Assembly (NCBI GenBank): GCA_008501825.1
Contig: QQUA01000012.1
Location: 1-64,000 of the forward strand
Direction: 5' to 3'
DNA from: Planctomycetota bacterium
GTDB taxonomy: Bacteria > Planctomycetota > UBA1135
Length of the DNA stretch: 64,000 nt
Shown: one piece after another, positions 15,063 to 23,684 of the stretch
Layout of the letters: each line of letters opens with the position of its first letter
How positions within the stretch are numbered: position 1 is the first letter of the stretch
Notes under the pieces: generated by a model
The model's database searches: none
What the model saw: only the letters and a program-made list of their open reading frames with translations
Told to the model about the DNA's origin: nothing
Program-made: the position numbers and the translations under genes

Positions 15063-16953
15063 CTTCTGAATCCTCCTCTTCCTCAGGTTTTTCGCCATCC
15101 GAATCTCGAAGGAACTCACTTACTGCCTTCACAACATATTTAAGGCTCTCGTGATCTCCTTTCTTTAGTAATTGCCTAGACGCAGCGATAAGTTGCTCGC
15201 GTATTTTATTGTCAAGTTTGTTTTTTCCAAGCAACTCTTTTCTCATATTTGTAATAAAAGAATCAAGAGCATCGCTTTGGCCAAGATGGGATTCGGCTAC
15301 CATACCATCGGTATATAAGGTGAAGCGTCGTTGTGCCGTGTCTATACCTTGGAGGTAGAATTCCTTGCCATCTACTATAACTTTGTTCCAGCCACGTGAT
15401 GTGCATGGAGGCCCATTGGTCTCAATATGACGCACTAAGTCCTTTCTCTCCTCATTGTCGGCAGGGTACTCGAGGAGTGGCTTTCTATCTCCCGTTGTTG
15501 TTAATATTCCCTCAGTGCAGTTGGTTTGCATTTTTGGATTATCATCTCTCAGAGGCCGACTCTCTTGGGAGATCGGGCGACCGCCATATATTTGACAAAG
15601 GTGTTCGCCAATTCTCTGGGCGATCCTTCGCACCAATTCAATGTCACTTGAGTCGGTCATTTCTTGAATTAGGTCATATAATTCAAGCAAATCAAATTCT
15701 CGAGACCTTGAAGTTCCATCAAAGTAGAAGAATCTGATGCCAACCAAGTGGAGGAATGACTCATAGTCTTCGACTACTTGGCGGAAAATAAAATTTAAGG
15801 TGCGACTAAGGTTTGGATTCCTGATAAAGCGTTGAATTGAACGTTCCTCACTCTCACTTTGCTTGCGCGAGATACTTGATTCAATTGTCAGTTTTCTTTC
15901 GGAGTTTGAACGCTGAGCATGCTTTTCTGCTGCTGTCATTACGTTTTTTGTAAATTCGCTCCTCTGAGATTCATTCGACTGTTGATGGTCAACAGATCCA
16001 CTGACACTTCCCCATCCCCAGGATGCGCTTGCCTTCATTCCAACTTGTAATGATCGACTGCGAGAATCCTGAGTCCGAATGCTTTGCTCACCTTGAACCT
16101 CACGGCTGAATGTTCTTTGAGATTCTTCGCTTTGTGAATCAAAGACAGATTCGGCGCGAGATCGAGAAATTTCATCTTCCTTCCATGTTTTTACGGTTAG
16201 CTCCGTTTCCTCTCCTGGTAGCAACGCCATTGTGTGAACTATAGGGCCCGCGGTAGTTTGAGCTCGTATGGTCGTTAGGTTGTATTCTTCAATCAAATAT
16301 ACGATAGGATTGCCGGTCGCATTAACAAGGATTGGGCCTTGTTCAAATAGAAGTCTGAGGCCATGGCTGCCATTCCGGCCCCTGGTGGGATCTTTGACAA
16401 ACACTGGATACAGTCCAGTATGTAAGGCGGCTTCCTCTAATATCGCAGCAAGCTGCTCGAATCGCTTGTAATAAAAATCTGCACCAGCTCCCTTTATTTT
16501 CTCACCGTATTTTTCTGAAAAACGCTGCGATTCACTTGAATCCTCGTGCGCGCCTGTAATTGCGACAATTGAATTAATAAAGCTGGATTCCTTTTCTACG
16601 CGACTTTTGTCATTGTCAGCGTTTTTAGTTCTAATCTGACTAATTCTTTCTGCCTGAAAGTACGCGAGATCTTCTTCAAGTTCCTTTTTGGAGACTCCGA
16701 GAGCATACTGCATCATATGGTCTCTATTCGAGGCGATAAAATCCCAACGCAAGTGCGAGAGTAGGCCCTGACTATTTGATTTGAGTGGTTTTTTCCTTTC
16801 AGTGTCCGCGTCGCTCTCTAATTCTTTATTAAACCAGTCGTGTGGAATTGTTAAGATTCTTCTGCCACTCGTGCTTGAGGTAATCGGCTTTGCAAATAGA
16901 GGAGAATTGAAACTTTGCCATCGATTGGATTCATTCTTCTGTTGACTCGACAT
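15049..16953 (-). CDS. large Ser/Glu/Arg-rich protein of unknown family
   Basis: The 634-residue product has no signal peptide or membrane segment. Residues 1-180 are helical and charged. Residues about 185-275 look like a beta domain (TGLYPVFVKDP, then VHTMALLPGEETELTV). Residues about 275-390 are unusually rich in Ser, Arg, Glu and Gln with a glycine/tryptophan patch (ASASWGWGSVSGS). Residues about 395-450 are conserved-looking (RTLNFIFRQVVEDYESFLHL). The C-terminus is acidic. I do not recognise the family. Its stop overlaps the start of the M15-type peptidase gene, so the two act together. The DNA is visibly richer in A+T than its neighbours, which suggests transfer. The right IS end lies 67 bp upstream. 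Confidence 0.75.
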   Translation of the reverse strand: MSSQQKNESNRWQSFNSPLFAKPITSSTSGRRILTIPHDWFNKELESDADTERKKPLKSNSQGLLSHLRWDFIASNRDHMMQYALGVSKKELEEDLAYFQAERISQIRTKNADNDKSRVEKESSFINSIVAITGAHEDSSESQRFSEKYGEKIKGAGADFYYKRFEQLAAILEEAALHTGLYPVFVKDPTRGRNGSHGLRLLFEQGPILVNATGNPIVYLIEEYNLTTIRAQTTAGPIVHTMALLPGEETELTVKTWKEDEISRSRAESVFDSQSEESQRTFSREVQGEQSIRTQDSRSRSLQVGMKASASWGWGSVSGSVDHQQSNESQRSEFTKNVMTAAEKHAQRSNSERKLTIESSISRKQSESEERSIQRFIRNPNLSRTLNFIFRQVVEDYESFLHLVGIRFFYFDGTSRSREFDLLELYDLIQEMTDSSDIELVRRIAQRIGEHLCQIYGGRPISQESRPLRDDNPKMQTNCTEGILTTTGDRKPLLEYPADNEERKDLVRHIETNGPPCTSRGWNKVIVDGKEFYLQGIDTAQRRFTLYTDGMVAESHLGQSDALDSFITNMRKELLGKNKLDNKIREQLIAASRQLLKKGDHESLKYVVKAVSEFLRDSDGEKPEEEEDSEDGTH

Positions 16954-17019
16954 CGACTTCTCCAGGTTTGCTTGCGTGGCGCGGTAACCAATATTACTAG
17001 CTTTTCGATTTAAGTGGCA

Positions 17020-17060
17020 ATATTACCGTCCGATAAATCACAGGTCTACCAAGATCCCAC
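17020..17060 (-). repeat. inverted repeat, right copy (IS end)
   Basis: This is the partner of 14448-14488, 36 of 41 bases identical in inverted orientation. It points toward the 634-residue gene, whose start is 67 bp away. The A/T-rich gap between repeat and gene could hold that gene's promoter. Confidence 0.75.
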
Positions 17061-17071
17061 GCCGTTTTCAA

Positions 17072-17235
17072 TCAAGCTCGATTCCCCTTCCAAGCCTTCG
17101 GCGTAAGCCTAGCGACCTTCTCCTTGGGCATCGTATGGATCTTTGAAGCACTTCATTCAGATAAGCCCACGGCTCTACCTTGCAGACTCGCTGCAATCTG
17201 TAATTCAGCGTGCTCATGGGTTTATTCCTGGTCTC
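17072..17235 (-). pseudogene. IS66-type transposase C-terminal remnant (right), frameshifted
   Basis: The minus strand encodes CKVEPWAYLNEVLQ and, after a one-base shift, IHTMPKEKVARLTPKAW and KGNRA with a stop at 17072. This is the C-terminal block of an IS66-type TnpC, close in sequence to the left remnant. The frameshift and lack of upstream catalytic part show it is dead. The 5' boundary is approximate. Sequence from about 17240 to 17500 continues as an open frame that I cannot assign. Confidence 0.6.
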
Positions 17236-17618
17236 GGTTACTTGTTTCATGGTAAAGCCCATTTGCTTCTTTTCCCGAAGCCGGTCGTGGGCGAATTCCA
17301 GCCGGCCTTCGGTCAGGATGTTGCGTAACGCGTCAGAGTTGCTGGAAGTTGCTCTTAGTGTACCCTCAACTTGGGGTGACAGTTGGCTTGCACGAATCCA
17401 GGACAGGCCAAACACGATAGGCAACGAGTTCTTAGTTGAAGCCACTGGGTCTTCCCCTCCCTTCCTCGCCTCGTCAAGGAGCAGCGGTTTTTTCATGGCG
17501 AGCCCGAAGCTGCTTTAAGGTTGAGATGATAGGCCTGCGGTTGGCTGTGGAGGAGGGAGGGGAGCCCAAAAATCCTCCTCGGCCATGCGCCCCATCCACT
17601 TCTCTTCCCTTAGGGCGA

Positions 17619-18010
17619 GTGCGTTCACAAAGACTTTGCAGTCTGAAGGATAATCTGCTGGAGAGACAGGAAAGCTGGCGCCTTCCCGGCGGATGAGAGA
17701 AACTGGCCGTGTTAAGAGTCGACGAAACTCGAATCGACTCGGGCGCAGGCGTCAGTAATTGCGTGCGCGAAGCCCCGGCGAGCGGAGGCACCGACCAAAG
17801 CACAAGCGAACCCATGCAAGCGTCGTCAGTTACCATTTGAAACTGGCAACCTCTCGGACGTGCCAAAGCCAGCGCCTGCGGGGAAGACGTCGACAGATGC
17901 ACCTTTTCGGTTTTCCGGGGTTTAGTAGGACGGCGGGTGGCGAAGTGAGGCATCGGAACCTGGGAGGCCTTGCTGATCGGGTGTCTCGGACATTCAATCT
18001 CGTTTCTCAA
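17619..18010 (+). mobile_element. probable 5' fragment of a group II intron
   Basis: The stretch opens with GTGCG (17619-17623), the 5' consensus of group II introns. It continues with long, GC-rich, hairpin-prone sequence that resembles domain I of bacterial group II introns, as far as I can judge by eye. It has no long plus-strand frame. It stops against the trlF-like stop codon at about 18015, so the reverse-transcriptase part and domains V-VI are missing. The 179-codon minus-strand frame over it (17474-18013) looks like an antisense by-product. The assignment rests on pattern memory and needs a covariance search. Confidence 0.42.
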
Positions 18011-18014
18011 CAAC

Positions 18015-21000
18015 TCAGAGGCTTACCAATTTGTATTTGGCATCACGCAGGTCGAATGCTGGACGAGTACCCTCCAACACATCAACAATGTGATGGTTAA
18101 TGGCCGGATTCTCAATGGCTCCAGTTGTGTAGGTGATTCGATTGCCGCCCGGCTTGTCCATCTCGCAGTAGATGACTTGATCTGCGTCGCAAACTACGGC
18201 GAGGTTCGGGTTGTGAGTCACAATAATGACCTGACGACGCTCTTTCGCTTTCTTGATGCAGGGCACGAGCATTCGATACACGGATTCGTTATCAAGATTT
18301 TCCTCCGGTTGATCGATGACCAGCGGGATAGTGTCATTGTCCACCAGGAGGTAAAATACAAGAAGCAAGGCGCCTCGTTCACCCGGAGAAAGCTGATCAA
18401 GTGTCCTGTTTCCCCAGGTCAGCGCATAGCGGGGGAACAGGTATTCCAGCCCAAAAACGAAATTGTACACGTCGACGGGCTTCGTGCCCTTCTTCACGAG
18501 ATCGGTTATCCTCACGAGCGGCTTCCCGTCGTCGCGAAGGTCACAGGCCAGCGCCTCGTCCATCGCTTCCACGAAGGCCTCAACGCCTTGCGTTACCGAG
18601 AAGTCTGCTTCGTGCATCATTTTACGAAGCTTCTTTTGTCCTTCCTCGACGCCGCAGAATGTACCGCGTCGGCCCTGTTGGATAAGGCCAAACAACCGCG
18701 TCTCGAAGTTTTCCGGCACAATAGAAACTTTAAATCCAATCTCAAGGCCTCGGTCCTTAAGTGGGTTGCCAGCGATTGCCTTTTCGATTGGGCTGTATAG
18801 CGATGCGTACATCTGGGCCAAGCTATCGATTCTCTGATAGATTGCCCTGACGGTCGCGGTGCGGTCCTCCTTGACCGCCACTAGTTCTGTGGGGAGTTTC
18901 TGCAGTTCCTCAAGCTGAGCCTTGAGATTGGCGAGGCTTTCAGGCTTGTCTGGTGCTCCCTCGATCTCCTTGCGGCGGGCTTCCCATTTCACTAGGTCTT
19001 CGAGGTATTGCTGATACCGTTGATTCGCAACGCTCATGGTGCGGCGCAGTTCTTTCGCCTTTGCCAGGTGCAGTTTCTTCGCGTGAGCTGGTGTGCCGAC
19101 TTCGTCTTTCGAAAGCTTTCTGGATAGCTCATGGCTTTCAAGAAGGGCATCGGCGATAATCTCCTCAATCTTCGCGAGTCGCACCTCAAACGTGACAACA
19201 TCTTTCAGTTCGATGCCCAACTCTCCACATTCGGAGCAATTTGCTGCGAAGTCTTCAAATGTGTGCTGAAGGTTTTCCAGTTTCGCTTTGAGCTTCTTGG
19301 CTAACGCTTCACGTCGTAACGCCTGCTTGTTCCTCGCAGTCGTCTCTACGAGCGTTGCATCAAGCTTCTCCACTTCGGCACGAATTCGCTCGATCTCCGC
19401 CGCTAGTTTCGCGTTCTGATCTTCAACAGCTGGGTCCTTGTCCGGTGGTGAGATCTGATCGGGCTTCGCCTTGATGTGTGCTGCAAGTTCTGCCTGCTTG
19501 TGCTTGAGTTGCTGTTGAAGCGCCTCGCGGTGCTCATCCGTCAGTCTTTCATTGAGGGTAATGATTCGTTCATTCAGGCCTCGAAGCTTCCGCTGGAGCA
19601 AGGCCATATGTTCGTGGGTTTCATTCGTCCTGAATGCCATCAATTCATCGAACGAGTCGCATTCCAAGCGCTCATAATTGGGGACGTGGGAGAAGATGAC
19701 GCTCTTGAGTTCCTTGTCAAACTCGCTGTCTTCGCCACCAGCAACTTCGTTACAGATGGTTTCGAGGTAGTTCTGAGGGATGTATTTGATCGTCTCGACA
19801 GAGGTCGAATCTACAGGGGCCGACAATTTGCTGGACTCCACATCGCCGGAAAGCCAATGAAGCGCTACGCGGAACTGCTCGGCCTTGCGATCGCGCAGAC
19901 GGCGGAATTTTTGGGGGTGCAGAAACGAGAAGTGTGACTCATGGGGAGAATTGCCTACGAGCCCAAGCGAATCCGCCAGTGCGCTCTTGCCGCTACCTTT
20001 GTTTCCAATGACCGCCACTAGTCCGGAGTTCAAGGGAACATCGCCGCTGAACCAATGCTCGTCCAGTTTGGAGTCTGGTTCTTTCTGGAACGTCAACATG
20101 TTGCAGTACCGCGTCGTGTTATTGCGTTGGCGCTCCAAAGCTGGCGGCTCCGGACCGATGAATACTCTGGAGTCAGGCTCTCTCAAGATGCGCTTGAGCC
20201 CCGAAAAGGTGGGATCCGCCTTGATCCATGTGAACCGGCGATCGTCGGGAGTGAAAAGATGCGCTTCATCGTGAGCATCGGATCCATGGACACATGGTTT
20301 GAGGGACTTGAACTCGTCGATGTACTCCGCGACAGATGGATGCCGGAGCCCCAAGCCGAACTCACGGGTTCCCCTGTTGGCCGAGAGTAGCATGTGTGAC
20401 TTCTGGATCATGACCTTTCGAGCTAGATGACCTTGGCCGTCCCAACTGCACTCCGACAAATCCTCATCCGCCGGAACTGCTAGAAGGTACCGATTGCCAA
20501 AGATCGAGCGTTTTTGCTCCAGGATCTTGCTCACCTCGCCGTGATCAACTACGGCGTTCATCATGCCGACTTCGATATCCGACTTATTTGCGAAAGGCTG
20601 ATGCTGAGCTTTGAGACGCTGCCCGAGGCACTTTAAGTTGCGGATCGTGAGTGGCCACATTTCGTCAGAACCACTTGGAGTGCCTTCGGCGGTGAACTTC
20701 ACCTCCCAAAGGAAATCCTCTTCGATCTGCTCGGGCGTGACTTCATCCGAAAACAAGACATGAAAGTTGACGCGGCTGTCCTTACCGTCCGGACGGCGCA
20801 CGATTGTATTCGTACGCAATTCGATGTTCGGGATGAAGAGAATCTGTTGCGCCGCCTCGGCGACCTCATCTCCACAGAGTTCCGTTAGCCGCGCCTCGTC
20901 GTCCAGTATCTCTCTCAGTTTCTTGTAGCCTTCGGCGGAGAAATAGTCTGCAATCCCGACGGCAGCGATTTGCTTGGCAACCGCGTGCTGGAACAGGATG

Positions 21001-21107
21001 GTCGCATATTTGTCGAAGTCCGCAGGAAAGTCGATGTTTAGTGCAGATATGGGAGTGTGAACATGCAGGTCCCAAATACGCCATATTGATCCGCGCGGGT
21101 CGTTCAT
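18015..21107 (-). CDS. TrlF-like PHP-domain SMC/ABC-type ATPase (candidate defence protein)
   Basis: The product is 1030 residues from ATG 21107, which has AAGG upstream; a TTG at 21149 would add 14. The N-terminus is a PHP metal-dependent hydrolase domain: DLHVHTP (about 13-19), IADYFS, PNIELRT and CVHGSDAHDEAH. A Walker A, IGNKGSGKS, lies at about 367-375. Next is a long coiled coil (about 495-770) with one CxxC (CSEC, about 624), like the zinc hook of Rad50. The C-terminus has the signature LSPGERG, Walker B PLVIDQPEENLD and the H-loop VTHNPN. TrlF-type PHP-ATPases often sit in defence islands. A nuclease-like or nucleotide-hydrolase action on invading nucleic acid is inferred. It borders mobile-element debris downstream. 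Confidence 0.8.
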   Translation of the reverse strand: MNDPRGSIWRIWDLHVHTPISALNIDFPADFDKYATILFQHAVAKQIAAVGIADYFSAEGYKKLREILDDEARLTELCGDEVAEAAQQILFIPNIELRTNTIVRRPDGKDSRVNFHVLFSDEVTPEQIEEDFLWEVKFTAEGTPSGSDEMWPLTIRNLKCLGQRLKAQHQPFANKSDIEVGMMNAVVDHGEVSKILEQKRSIFGNRYLLAVPADEDLSECSWDGQGHLARKVMIQKSHMLLSANRGTREFGLGLRHPSVAEYIDEFKSLKPCVHGSDAHDEAHLFTPDDRRFTWIKADPTFSGLKRILREPDSRVFIGPEPPALERQRNNTTRYCNMLTFQKEPDSKLDEHWFSGDVPLNSGLVAVIGNKGSGKSALADSLGLVGNSPHESHFSFLHPQKFRRLRDRKAEQFRVALHWLSGDVESSKLSAPVDSTSVETIKYIPQNYLETICNEVAGGEDSEFDKELKSVIFSHVPNYERLECDSFDELMAFRTNETHEHMALLQRKLRGLNERIITLNERLTDEHREALQQQLKHKQAELAAHIKAKPDQISPPDKDPAVEDQNAKLAAEIERIRAEVEKLDATLVETTARNKQALRREALAKKLKAKLENLQHTFEDFAANCSECGELGIELKDVVTFEVRLAKIEEIIADALLESHELSRKLSKDEVGTPAHAKKLHLAKAKELRRTMSVANQRYQQYLEDLVKWEARRKEIEGAPDKPESLANLKAQLEELQKLPTELVAVKEDRTATVRAIYQRIDSLAQMYASLYSPIEKAIAGNPLKDRGLEIGFKVSIVPENFETRLFGLIQQGRRGTFCGVEEGQKKLRKMMHEADFSVTQGVEAFVEAMDEALACDLRDDGKPLVRITDLVKKGTKPVDVYNFVFGLEYLFPRYALTWGNRTLDQLSPGERGALLLVFYLLVDNDTIPLVIDQPEENLDNESVYRMLVPCIKKAKERRQVIIVTHNPNLAVVCDADQVIYCEMDKPGGNRITYTTGAIENPAINHHIVDVLEGTRPAFDLRDAKYKLVSL

Positions 21108-21198
21108 TCCTTGGACCTTTTCCTGAAATTTCACCGGTTTGGGCAACAATGGGCTTAAGCCATTTTCGGAATCTGGCTTTGTTGTTCAATCTTCTCGG

Positions 21199-21522
21199 TC
21201 AGGTGGCATTGGGGAAGATAACGATGTTATCGATTGCAAAATATCTTGTAAATTTGTAATTTGCCGATGGAGCCCTAAGGTGCCTTGGTTTGGAATCAAG
21301 AATAAAGGAGTGGGCAATGCCGTAGCCTGTGGTGACGAAAGAGCCATTGCCCATGAGGATGTCACAGGTTCCGTCGCCGTTGAAATCGCCGGATTGATTG
21401 GGGTCGCCAATGCGAATGGGGGAGAGGTGCTTGGAGGTTTCTTCGAAGGCGCCTCCAATCTGTGGCGAGAGCGGTGAGAGGATTAAGAGTGAAATGAAAG
21501 CTGAAATCAGCATGAGATTCAT
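21199..21522 (-). CDS. short secreted protein with a single calcium-loop repeat
   Basis: The 107-residue product has a signal peptide (MNLMLISAFISLLILSPLSP). One EF-type loop follows, GDFNGDGTCDILMGN, typical of an FG-GAP or dockerin unit. Such units normally occur in tandem, so this may be a truncated FG-GAP protein. It lies 91 bp upstream of the trlF-like gene on the same strand, probably by chance. Confidence 0.5.
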   Translation of the reverse strand: MNLMLISAFISLLILSPLSPQIGGAFEETSKHLSPIRIGDPNQSGDFNGDGTCDILMGNGSFVTTGYGIAHSFILDSKPRHLRAPSANYKFTRYFAIDNIVIFPNAT

Positions 21523-22057
21523 TGTATGTTGAATTTGAATGGCTGCAGCGATTGATGTTATTTGGTGCTATTTTTTGAGGGCCGGAATCAAGATATCTTG
21601 AGGTTAAATTGAGGGATTTAGATTTCCAAAATCGAAGAGTTGGAGGTCATTTTTAGGGCTTGGAATTCAAGATTCTCGCGAGTTTGGGTAACTAACTGCA
21701 TCTATAGATTGGGCATACACAAGAAGATCCTCTGCACACCAAGTCGAAATCTACAAAGTCGCAAATTAGAAGCTCTCAGTTATTCGAATTGCAGCTTCGT
21801 AGAGTCGCAAGCCGGAAACGCGGAAAGGAAAAAAATTTCTCCTGGGACAGGAAAAAAATCGGAAAAAAACCTTCTAACGGCCAGCGAATGTTGCAGGATG
21901 GGGCTTGGAGGTTCCCTCGGGAGCTTTTCGTCACCCTCCCCCAGCTCTTCAGCCTCTTTGAGATGACCTCGACTTACGACCCCGCCGGCTTTTGCGGGAA
22001 AACCCCGCGGGCACTGGCTTTGTCGTTCTTACCAAGGCTCAGTTTAGCCACCCCCCG
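21523..22057. other. 535-bp divergent intergenic region
   Basis: It separates the short secreted gene (leftward) from the sigma-like gene (rightward). It is A/T-rich at its left side with several T runs, and has two runs of A near 21828-21868. It must hold the promoter of the long rightward gene run. I could not assign -35/-10 boxes with confidence. An in-frame TTG at 21992 could extend the sigma-like protein by 22 residues. Confidence 0.4.
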
Positions 22058-22690
22058 ATGGAAAGAGATAAAGACGACTTTCTAGAATCCCATGCGCAAC
22101 GCCAGCAGCGGCTGGCTTCGGAATGGAAAGAGGCACGAAATTGCTTCCGAGCGTTTCAAACAGTTACCACTGAACAGCGATTTCATCATCTCGGATTGCT
22201 GTTTGAAAAAATGCTTCCTGCTATTGAAAGGAGCATCCGGGTAACTGTCCTGCGACATTTTCTCCTACTGCCGACCGAAATGGTAGTGGCGAGAATTTTC
22301 GCCTTAACCGCGCGGAGAAAAAAACTTCCGCAAAGTCACGAGACCTTTCAACTGTGGGTCGAGTCGGTCATTTTGCAAGGCCTGACCGATCCCACCGATG
22401 AACTCGGTGTCGTCAACGGCGCCCAAGGGGAGCCGAGCGGCGAGTTGCAACAGCAGTTCAACAACCTGCCGTACCAGGAACGTGCCTTGCTCTACCTTTA
22501 CATGGTGGAGCGGTACAGCCTGCACGACGTTTCGAAATACACCGGCATTCCGGTGCGACAAGCCGCCCAAGCCTTAAATCGGATTTGGAGCCGAATCTCG
22601 GAACGAGGTTCGAAAATCTCCTTTCCCTTGGGTTGGCAACGCCCTGATCACCCCATGTTCCGTGAAACCAGCGAAACGGAGGAGGATTAG
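22058..22690 (+). CDS. RNA polymerase sigma-70-like (ECF-type) factor
   Basis: The 210-residue product has a C-terminal helix-turn-helix like sigma region 4: LPYQERALLYLYMVERYSLH, then DVSKYTGIPVRQAAQALNRI. The N-terminal half is helical and probably corresponds to a diverged region 2 (LPAIERSIRVTVLRHFLLL). ATG at 22058 lacks a good ribosome site. A sigma factor at the head of a run of envelope genes suggests it controls them. The next gene, in the usual anti-sigma position, begins 8 bp downstream but is not an obvious anti-sigma factor. Confidence 0.6.
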   Translation: MERDKDDFLESHAQRQQRLASEWKEARNCFRAFQTVTTEQRFHHLGLLFEKMLPAIERSIRVTVLRHFLLLPTEMVVARIFALTARRKKLPQSHETFQLWVESVILQGLTDPTDELGVVNGAQGEPSGELQQQFNNLPYQERALLYLYMVERYSLHDVSKYTGIPVRQAAQALNRIWSRISERGSKISFPLGWQRPDHPMFRETSETEED

Positions 22691-22698
22691 GCCATACA

Positions 22699-23511
22699 TT
22701 GTCTCGCTCGCTTCTGCTTAAGGCCGCCGGTGCGTACGCAGAGGAGGTCTACCAGGAATTTGGAAGCCTTGTTCTGCAAGCTTCAGTGCTGGCAGGCCTT
22801 CGGTGGAAGGACGGGAATCTCTACGCACCTGACCCCAGAATCGTTCCCCCAAACGGTGCTGTCCTCATGGCGAAGTTACGTCAAGTCTGGAGAGAAAGCG
22901 AAACGGTCTTCCGGGACACCATGTCCTTCCTGGAGGATCAAGAACAAATCGCCTTCCCACTGTCCCGCATAGCGGAGGTTAAGGAATGGAATAACCCGTT
23001 GCCGCTGGCGAGGTTAGCGGTAGCGTTCAATCCCAATAACCCTTGGAATCGCCTGACTCTTTCGGCGAATTTGATTCGTTTTGGTGAGGGAGACTTTGCG
23101 ATCAAAGAGCTTGACGCTGCAATCGAGTCGGCTTCTCGAGTGCGTGGACTCCTTCCCCGTGTCCTTCGAAACCGAGCCGGAGCCGCGGAAAGGCAGGGAG
23201 ATTTTACGGGAGCAGTTCAGTTTGCCCGGAAGGCTTTAATTGCTTCTAAATTCTCGGAGACGTATATCTTAGATTACTTGGGATATTCTGTCTCGTACGG
23301 TAGGCCAGAAAACATACTCGAGGCAACCCAAGCGATTAAGAAGTACTCCCGGCAAGTTTCTTCGCAATCAAGGCTAACTGGATTTCTTTATCGCCCCGGT
23401 ACTCCATGCAACTACAAGTTAAGGGCGGATGATGGTGTGGCTGGATTGATCAACAAGGAATTTGGTAATGATGTAAAGAGTCCAATACTAATCGGAGTGG
23501 GTGCAACATGA
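22699..23511 (+). CDS. helical-repeat (TPR-like) protein, possible sigma partner
   Basis: The 270-residue product begins at TTG with GGAGG at 22681-22685, overlapping the end of the sigma-like gene. Residues about 100-200 look like two or three TPR-type helical pairs (PLARLAVAFNPNNPWNRLTL, FAIKELDAAIESA, AVQFARKALIASKFSE). No membrane segment is present. Its stop codon overlaps the start of the 58-residue gene (ATGA). It may bind the sigma-like factor or act as a scaffold; this is inference from position. Confidence 0.6.
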   Translation: MSRSLLLKAAGAYAEEVYQEFGSLVLQASVLAGLRWKDGNLYAPDPRIVPPNGAVLMAKLRQVWRESETVFRDTMSFLEDQEQIAFPLSRIAEVKEWNNPLPLARLAVAFNPNNPWNRLTLSANLIRFGEGDFAIKELDAAIESASRVRGLLPRVLRNRAGAAERQGDFTGAVQFARKALIASKFSETYILDYLGYSVSYGRPENILEATQAIKKYSRQVSSQSRLTGFLYRPGTPCNYKLRADDGVAGLINKEFGNDVKSPILIGVGAT

Positions 23512-23684
23512 AATTCATTGCCACAAAAGCCCTTGTTTTAATCCTTTGTATTTTCGTAATATTTACAAGTACTTCAGGAACACAGGGTGCTCAGCAACCT
23601 CAAGGAATTTCCGTTCCAGCTTTGGGAATTTTTCCAGTTTCTGGGCATTTAAGCTGGATCTCCACCGAACCGGAGCATGGATAA
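23508..23684 (+). CDS. 58-residue exported or membrane peptide
   Basis: ATG at 23508 overlaps the TGA of the upstream gene (ATGA), and its own stop lies inside the start of the next gene at 23677. The product begins MKFIATKALVLILCIFVIF, a strong signal peptide or membrane helix, followed by a Gln/Gly/Pro-rich tail (GAQQPQGISVPALGIFPVSG). Both overlaps and the hydrophobic start favour a real gene despite its size. The function is unknown. It may be a membrane adaptor or signalling peptide between the sigma-like locus and the envelope genes. Confidence 0.6.
   Translation: MKFIATKALVLILCIFVIFTSTSGTQGAQQPQGISVPALGIFPVSGHLSWISTEPEHG

Noticed and set aside
17474..18013. 179-codon minus-strand frame across the suspected intron fragment
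   Set aside because: The protein is low in hydrophobic pattern and reads like antisense of structured RNA.
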